DNA from: DATAYA01 sp036272815
GTDB taxonomy: Bacteria; Pseudomonadota; Alphaproteobacteria; Acetobacterales; Acetobacteraceae
Reading direction: 5' to 3'
DNA length: 11,221 nucleotides
NCBI GenBank assembly: GCA_036272815.1
Contig: DATAYA010000031.1
Location: 1 to 11,221 of the forward strand
Shown here one piece after another: positions 6,798 through 11,221 of this stretch (positions within the stretch are counted from its first letter, which is position 1; each line of letters begins with the position of its first letter). Under the pieces are notes generated by a model that was given only the letters and a program-made list of their open reading frames with translations, was not told where the DNA came from and did not search any database. Made by a program: the position numbers and the translations under genes.

Positions 6798-8336
6798 ATG
6801 CCCGACGACGCGCTGCCGGCGCGCAATGCCGACCCGTATCGCGCCCTTGGCGTGCGGCCGTTCATCAATTGCTGCGCGGTGCGCACGGTGCATGGCGGCA
6901 GCCTGATGCGGCCGGAGGTGCGGCGCGCGGTCGCGGAGGCATCCGAGCAGTTCGTCAATCTCGACGAGCTGATGGAGGCGGCGGGCGCGCGGTTGGCGGA
7001 ATTGACGGGAGCCGAGTGGGGGCTGGTGACGTGCGGCAGTGCCGCCGCGCTGTCGCTCGCGACGGCGGCGTGCGTCGCCGGCAACGATCCGGTGAAGATG
7101 CTGCGGCTGCCGTTCACCGACGGGATGGCGAATCGCGTCCTGATGGTGCGGCGGCAGCGCTTCGGCTACGACCAGGCGATCCGCATGGTCGGCACGCATA
7201 TCGTGGAGGTGGAGGACGCGGCCGATCTGGAACGCGCGCTCGATGGGCGGGTCGCGATGATCGCCGCGCTGGGCACGCACGAAGCGGAAGGCGCGCTGCG
7301 GCTCGAGCATCTGGTGGCGGCGGCGCGGCCACTCGGGATTCCGATCCTGGTCGATGCCGCCTCGGAACATCTGGAGCGCCCGAGCCCATGGCTGGTGCGC
7401 GGCGCCGACATGGTGATCTACAGCGGCGGCAAGTTCCTGCGCGGGCCGCAAACCAGCGGGTTGCTGCTCGGGCGCCGGGGCCTGGTGCGGGCGGCGTGGC
7501 GCAACGCCTCGCCGCACCAGGCGATCGGGCGGCCGATGAAGGTCTCGAAGGAGGACGTGATCGGCGTACTGGCGGCCGTCGAGCACTGGATCGAGACGCG
7601 GGATGCGGCGGCGGAGCAGCGGCGCTGGCGCGATGACCTCGCGGTGATCGCGCGCGAGATCGGCACTGCGGCGGAGTGCGAGGTCGTCGAAGCGCAGGGG
7701 GTTGCGCGGGTGCCGAACCTGCGCGTGCGCTGGGACCGCGCGCGGTGTGCGCTCGACGGCGACGGGCTGCGGCGGACGCTGCTGGAGGGTTCTCCGCGGG
7801 TGATGCTCGACGACATGAGTGCGACCGCCGAGACGGTGACGATCGATCCGTTTGGCTTGCAACGCGGCGAGGCGGCGGAGGTCGGGCGGGCGATCGCGCG
7901 CGCGCTGCTTGCGGCCGGGGCGGAGGTCGCTCCGGCACCGGCGCTGGTCGATGTCTCCGGCGTGTGGGCGCTGACGACGCGGTTCCTGCATGGCGAACGG
8001 GCGCATCGTCTGGACCTGCGGCAGTCGGGCGGCAAGATCACGGGCGCGCACGATTCGCCGCAATTCTCGGGCGCGGTGTCCGGGCGCGTGACCGGCGACG
8101 CGGTGCGGTTCGATTGCGTTGCGCGCTATGAAGGCAACGACATCGCGTACCGCTTCCGCGGTCGGGAGCAGGGAGGGGCGATGGCGGGCGAGGTCGGGTT
8201 CGGCACGTCGAACGACCATCACCAGGGCGAGGTTAATCTCGCGCAGTTCGGCGAAGGGTCATGGCAAGCGCGGCGTCTGTCAGAGGCCGAGGCGGGTGCG
8301 GGCCAGCGCGATCACGCGGAGCGCCTCATCCCATAG
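6798..8336 (+). CDS. SelA/DgaE-like PLP-dependent enzyme with C-terminal beta-rich domain
   Basis: The 512-residue protein has a fold-type I PLP domain (about 10-378) of the selenocysteine synthase (SelA)-like superfamily. Family marks are YRALGVRPFINCCAVRTVHG at the start, the Gly/Ser-rich phosphate region TCGSAAALSLATAAC (78-92), the cofactor-ring Asp D186 in ILVDAASE, and the Schiff-base lysine K212 in YSGGKFLRGPQTSG. The closest characterised relatives I recall are D-glucosaminate-6-phosphate ammonia-lyase types, not true SelA; no selenocysteine genes are nearby. From about 385 to 493 there is an extra domain (SGVWALTTRFLHGERAH ... SWQARR) with alternating short strands and a G-x-W start, like a small beta barrel, making the protein about 130 residues longer than the usual enzyme. 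After the domain's natural-looking end (WQARR) there are 19 further residues that overlap the 3' end of the convergent Nudix gene. It is probably the last gene of the dap-modD operon. The exact reaction is unknown. Confidence 0.88.
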   Translation: MPDDALPARNADPYRALGVRPFINCCAVRTVHGGSLMRPEVRRAVAEASEQFVNLDELMEAAGARLAELTGAEWGLVTCGSAAALSLATAACVAGNDPVKMLRLPFTDGMANRVLMVRRQRFGYDQAIRMVGTHIVEVEDAADLERALDGRVAMIAALGTHEAEGALRLEHLVAAARPLGIPILVDAASEHLERPSPWLVRGADMVIYSGGKFLRGPQTSGLLLGRRGLVRAAWRNASPHQAIGRPMKVSKEDVIGVLAAVEHWIETRDAAAEQRRWRDDLAVIAREIGTAAECEVVEAQGVARVPNLRVRWDRARCALDGDGLRRTLLEGSPRVMLDDMSATAETVTIDPFGLQRGEAAEVGRAIARALLAAGAEVAPAPALVDVSGVWALTTRFLHGERAHRLDLRQSGGKITGAHDSPQFSGAVSGRVTGDAVRFDCVARYEGNDIAYRFRGREQGGAMAGEVGFGTSNDHHQGEVNLAQFGEGSWQARRLSEAEAGAGQRDHAERLIP

Positions 8337-8771
8337 GCCGAGGCTTTCGAGCGTCGCGAACGGCGTCCAGGCGAGTTCGCTGACGTCGTCGCCCGGCACC
8401 GGATCACCGCCGACCCAGAGGGCCGCGAAGTCGATGATCGTGTAGTGGAAACGCACGCGGCCGGTGTCGTCGCGGTGGATGCTGTCGACGTGCGCGATCA
8501 GCGAGAGCGGGCCGACGGCGAGGCCGGTCTCCTCCAGCAATTCGCGGCGTGCAGCGTGCTCGACGGTCTCGCCGAGTTCCTGCGCGCCACCCGGAACGCT
8601 CCATTCGCCGAGTGCCGGCGGCCGTCCGCGCCGCACCAGCAGAACCGCGTCCGGCCTGAGCACCACCACCCCGATCCCCACGATCGGCCGATCCGGATAA
8701 TCCCGCCGAACGGGTTCCGAGGGCGACTGCCCTTGGCGGGGTCCAGGGGCAGCGCCCCTGCTCTTTCTCAC
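8280..8771 (-). CDS. Nudix hydrolase
   Basis: The protein has 163 residues if started at the GTG at 8771. A complete Nudix box spans residues 62-84: G62, E68, R76-E77, E80-E81 and G83, so the Mg-binding glutamates are intact. The flanks VVLRPDAVLLVRRGRPP and GEWSVPGG are typical of small Nudix enzymes that hydrolyse nucleoside diphosphates linked to another moiety; the ADP-ribose/NADH-type substrate range cannot be narrowed from this sequence. The GTG overlaps the DUF4340 stop as GTGA, consistent with translational coupling. However, residues 2-20 are encoded by a GC-rich hairpin repeat and do not look like Nudix sequence; recognisable homology begins near RRDYPDRPIVGIG. The next in-frame start is the GTG at codon 31, which would cut into the first strand. 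Its 3' end overlaps the SelA-like gene by 57 bp, tail to tail. Confidence 0.92.
   Translation of the reverse strand: MRKSRGAAPGPRQGQSPSEPVRRDYPDRPIVGIGVVVLRPDAVLLVRRGRPPALGEWSVPGGAQELGETVEHAARRELLEETGLAVGPLSLIAHVDSIHRDDTGRVRFHYTIIDFAALWVGGDPVPGDDVSELAWTPFATLESLGLWDEALRVIALARTRLGL
8717..8760. repeat. GC-rich two-hairpin element
   Basis: Two inverted repeats lie side by side. CCGAGGGC and GCCCTTGG pair around GACT (8717-8736, one wobble). CAGGGGC and GCCCCTG pair perfectly around AGC (8744-8760). The linker contains GCGGGGTCC. This layout resembles dispersed intergenic repeats I recall from Acetobacteraceae and related genomes; that identification is from memory, not a search. It lies directly after the DUF4340 stop on the minus strand and inside the start of the Nudix reading frame. 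There is no U-run after either stem, so it is not a classic intrinsic terminator, but it could stabilise or attenuate the mRNA. Confidence 0.6.
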
Positions 8772-9754
8772 TTCTTCGCCGCCGCGAGATCGGCCAAGGT
8801 CGGCACGAAAGCCGCACGCTTCCAGCTCCCGAGCCGATAGACCCAGCCCGCGACGCTCGCGTTCATGGCTTTCGCGTGCGGTCCAGTTGCGGAGAACGCC
8901 GCCCAGGCGTGCTTTTGTCCCTCGCTGACCGAGACGTGGACCGTCATGCCATCGGTGACGAAATCGGCCGTGCCCGCGGACTTGCCAGGAATTGCGGGGC
9001 CGCGGCGGACGTCCTCGAAGGTGAGGTATTCGAATGCGTGCGAGATGTCCTCGATCTTGTATTTGTCGAGCGGCGGATGGTCGGCGGGCGAGGTGAGGGT
9101 GAGCTTGCCGGCCTCGCTGGTGAACAGCAGGTGCTGGCCCGGCGTGGTGATCGAGACGGACTTGATCGCGGCGGGTTGGATGTCAGCGATGTCGCGATCG
9201 AGCCAGAGCGAGGGATCGTTGTCGATCTCCACGGTGCCCTCAGCCAGCCAGGACTGGGTCTTGCCGGGCCAGCGGACGTAGATGCGTTGCGGCACGTCGG
9301 CACTCGGGAGCACCTTGCGGTGGCCGAACACCATCGCCGCGATCGGGCGCCCCGATGCGTCGAGCACGCGCAGCAAGTCGGCGGAAGATTTCGGCGAGGC
9401 GGGGTGGCCGAGGCCGAGCTGTTCAAGTTCGGTCGGATCATGCGTGCGGCGCGCGACGAGGCGGAGTTCGGTCAAGCCTGTGAGCAGGCCGCGCAGCTTG
9501 TCGCCCATCACCGGGTAGAAGTCGCGGTCCGCGAGGCCCCATTCCGCGCCGTGTTTTGCGATCACGAGCGTCTTGCCGTGGTTGGTGATTTCGACGCTCG
9601 CCGCGGATTGCAGGCGCGCGGCGAGGCCGGGGAAGGCGAGGTGGCCGAGATCGGCGGCGGCGGCAGTGGGTTCGGTGCGGGTGCCGAACACCCAGCCTCC
9701 GGCAAGGACGACGATGCCGAGGACCAGCAGGAGCAAGCCGGTGCGCGGCTTCAT
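8768..9754 (-). CDS. DUF4340 domain-containing membrane-anchored protein
   Basis: The 328-residue protein starts with a short basic segment and one hydrophobic helix (GLLLLVLGIVVLAGGWVFG, about residues 6-24), so it is likely inner-membrane anchored with the rest in the periplasm. The body matches the DUF4340 pattern: VEITNHGKTLVIAKHGAEWG, then FYPVMGDKLRGLLTGLTELR, a LGLGHP turn, IYVRWPGKTQSWLAEG, and WLDRDIADIQPAAIKSVSI. DUF4340 proteins commonly follow GldG-type ABC auxiliary proteins, as here; the molecular function is unknown. The ATG at 9754 overlaps the stop of the GldG-type gene as ATGA, which indicates translational coupling and fixes the start, although the open frame extends further upstream. 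Confidence 0.87.
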   Translation of the reverse strand: MKPRTGLLLLVLGIVVLAGGWVFGTRTEPTAAAADLGHLAFPGLAARLQSAASVEITNHGKTLVIAKHGAEWGLADRDFYPVMGDKLRGLLTGLTELRLVARRTHDPTELEQLGLGHPASPKSSADLLRVLDASGRPIAAMVFGHRKVLPSADVPQRIYVRWPGKTQSWLAEGTVEIDNDPSLWLDRDIADIQPAAIKSVSITTPGQHLLFTSEAGKLTLTSPADHPPLDKYKIEDISHAFEYLTFEDVRRGPAIPGKSAGTADFVTDGMTVHVSVSEGQKHAWAAFSATGPHAKAMNASVAGWVYRLGSWKRAAFVPTLADLAAAKK

Positions 9755-11221
9755 GCGTGAACCCTGCGGGCCGTTGCGCGGCGCCGGCGGCGCACCAGGG
9801 CGAGCACGATCGCGCCGGCCGCGAGCAGCAGCGGCACCGCGGCGATGTCGAGCACCTTCACCACCGACTCGAGCGACGCGATGTTGCGGCGTAGGTCGCG
9901 CTGCACGAGACGGAGATGGTCGCGCGTGCGGACGATGTCGGCGCGCGCGGCGGCGATCGCACTCCGCTGCGCGGGGGTGATGACGGCCGCCATTGTGCCG
10001 TGTGCGCCGGACGCGTCGGTGCGGAGCGAGGTGAGCTTGGCCTGCACCGCGGTGAGATGGCTCTCCAGTGCGTTCGCGGTGGCCTCGAACTGCGCCTCGG
10101 CGGCTGCCTGCATCCGGTCGATGCGGGTGAACGGGCGGTCGGAGGGGCCGCGGCCGCGCAGGCCGATCAGCGCGTCGCCGCCGGCGAGCTGGCCCACGAG
10201 GTCGGCGACGAACGGGCCGTTGTCGCTGAACGGCGTTGCCTGGCGCTGGCCGAAGAAGTTTTCGGTCTGCACCCAGAAGCGGTCGGCGAGGATGTCGGTA
10301 TCGGCGACGACGACAAGGTTTGCCGGTCTCTTTGTCGTTGCGAGGTAGGGCGGTAGGCCAGGCGCGCGCTTGACGCCTTTCGGCAATGCCGGCGGCCCGG
10401 TGAAGGCGGAGTGCAGCATCCCGGTGATGCGGGCGGCGATGACGCGCGGCTTGCCGTCCGGCTCGAAGCTGGCGAGGATTTTCGCGGGATCGGGATTGTT
10501 GCGCACCTCGGCCGCCGAGACCATCTCCGATTGCTTGCTGCTGGAGAGGATCGGCGTGAACGTGATTTTCGCCCCCTTTGCCGGCGCGAGTGCGCCGGCG
10601 GAGGCGACCGTGACCCGGTGCAAGCCGCCGATCGCGGGGTCGTTCTTGTCGATGCCGCTGCTGATGTTGAACCACGCGACGTAGTTGGTCGGTCGCGCGG
10701 CCTCGTCGTTGCCGGCGCGCACGCGCCAGTCGCCGGAGAGGTCGCCGACAACGCTGTTCGGGTCGTAGTCTATGCCCCATGCCTTGAACAGCGGTGCGAG
10801 ATCGCTGCTGGTATCGGCGGCCGGCTGGCCGTCGGGGCCGGGTATCGCCGCCTGTGCCTCGCTGGCCGGATCGACCATCGCGAGCAGGTGCCCGCCACGC
10901 ATCACGAACTGGTCGATCGCGTACAGCGTCGCCGCGGAAAGGTGCTGCGGCTGCACCACGAGCAGCACCTGGATCGCGGGATCGATCACCTGCGCGTCGG
11001 TCTTGACGCTGCGGATGTCGAAGGTGGAGCGAAGCTGCAGCATGGACGCCCAGGGCTGGCCGGCGTCGCCCTCGCCGTGCGCCATCATCATCAGCCGTGG
11101 GTTGCCGTCGAGCGGCAGCGAACTCATCACGCCCAACACCGCGCGATGCGGCTGCGAGAGGTTCCATACGAGCTTGGTGAGGTCGTATTCGAGGAAGCGG
11201 GCGCGCGCGGGATCGAGAAAG
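9751..11221 (-). CDS. GldG-family ABC transport auxiliary protein (5'-truncated by window edge)
   Basis: The frame is open to the right edge. The first visible codons read FLDPARARFLEYDLTKLVW, a typical internal GldG-type sequence, so the true start lies beyond 11221; about 490 residues are visible. The core contains AVLGVMSSLPLDG, VLLVVQPQHLSAATLYAIDQ followed by FVMRGGHLLAMVDP, and LFKAWGIDYDPNSVVGDL, characteristic of the ABC-type uncharacterised transport auxiliary domain. Near the C-terminus is an Ala/Leu/Arg-rich helical stretch likely to form a coiled coil (AEAQFEATANALESHL to DLRRNIASLESVVKVLD). One membrane helix (VPLLLAAGAIVLALV) and an Arg-rich cytoplasmic tail follow. In this family the large domain sits in the periplasm beside an ABC permease (GldF-like) and ATPase (GldA-like), whose genes should be just upstream outside the window. 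In Flavobacteria the system supports gliding; in proteobacteria its role is unclear. Confidence 0.87.
   Translation of the reverse strand, partial: FLDPARARFLEYDLTKLVWNLSQPHRAVLGVMSSLPLDGNPRLMMMAHGEGDAGQPWASMLQLRSTFDIRSVKTDAQVIDPAIQVLLVVQPQHLSAATLYAIDQFVMRGGHLLAMVDPASEAQAAIPGPDGQPAADTSSDLAPLFKAWGIDYDPNSVVGDLSGDWRVRAGNDEAARPTNYVAWFNISSGIDKNDPAIGGLHRVTVASAGALAPAKGAKITFTPILSSSKQSEMVSAAEVRNNPDPAKILASFEPDGKPRVIAARITGMLHSAFTGPPALPKGVKRAPGLPPYLATTKRPANLVVVADTDILADRFWVQTENFFGQRQATPFSDNGPFVADLVGQLAGGDALIGLRGRGPSDRPFTRIDRMQAAAEAQFEATANALESHLTAVQAKLTSLRTDASGAHGTMAAVITPAQRSAIAAARADIVRTRDHLRLVQRDLRRNIASLESVVKVLDIAAVPLLLAAGAIVLALVRRRRRATARRVHA

Noticed and set aside
6639..8222. A 527-codon minus-strand open frame opposite the SelA-like gene
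   Set aside because: The composition (Arg, His, Pro, Gln) is typical of an antisense shadow; no motif was recognised.
6798..8336. True selenocysteine synthase (selA) and a selenocysteine system
   Set aside because: The PLP-lysine context and N-terminus fit the DgaE-like branch better, and no selB, selC or selD was seen in the window.
8744..8760. The perfect CAGGGGC/GCCCCTG stem as an intrinsic terminator for the GldG-DUF4340 operon
   Set aside because: No T-run follows on the minus strand and the Nudix frame reads straight through it; it is better described as part of the repeat element.
1..11221. Defence system, prophage, CRISPR array or insertion sequence
   Set aside because: No transposase, integrase, Cas, restriction or phage structural motif and no regularly spaced array was found on either strand.

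Overview
The window is very GC-rich with strong G/C third-position bias and short intergenic gaps. Together with the gene families present (a DUF6600/FecR protein with a Pro/Ala/Arg-rich tail, a DmdB-type acyl-CoA ligase, ModD, a GldG/DUF4340 pair) and a GC-rich paired-hairpin intergenic repeat, this suggests an alphaproteobacterium, most likely of the Acetobacteraceae/Rhodospirillales. That placement is inferred from style and families; there is no marker gene here.

Layout from left to right. (1) The 3' part of a plus-strand envelope-type protein with a FecR-like remnant, a DUF6600 Trp/Gly-rich domain and a long Pro/Ala/Arg-rich repetitive tail (2-1930). (2) A convergent minus-strand pair: a single-domain CheY-like receiver (2009-2380) and, upstream of it in transcription, an AMP-forming acyl-CoA synthetase of the DmdB/FadD type (2439-4100). 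(3) A 133-bp divergent promoter region (4101-4233). (4) A plus-strand run of three genes with gaps of 51 and 65 bp: a D-aminopeptidase of the DAP/class C beta-lactamase fold (4234-5829), a ModD-type phosphoribosyltransferase-like protein (5881-6732) and a SelA/DgaE-like PLP enzyme with an added C-terminal beta-rich domain (6798-8336). (5) A convergent minus-strand operon read inward from the right edge: a GldG-type ABC auxiliary protein (9751 to beyond 11221), a DUF4340 membrane-anchored protein (8768-9754, ATGA overlap) and a Nudix hydrolase (8280-8771, GTGA overlap).

How the genes may work together. The trio in (4) is the most interesting part. DAP-type enzymes release N-terminal D-amino acids from peptides. 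SelA-like PLP enzymes related to D-glucosaminate-6-phosphate ammonia-lyase act on amino-group substrates. ModD is a NadC relative of uncertain function and here has no modABC genes beside it. A D-amino-acid salvage or catabolic role for the trio is an inference. The GldG/DUF4340 pair normally belongs to an ABC system whose ATPase and permease genes should lie just outside the right edge.

Small-scale structure includes perfect tandem duplications spanning the stop codons of both dap and modD, a 54-bp in-frame tandem repeat in the first gene, a GC-rich two-hairpin element that forms the coding start of the Nudix gene, and a 57-bp tail-to-tail coding overlap between the SelA-like and Nudix genes. 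I saw no rRNA, tRNA, CRISPR array, transposase or phage gene.
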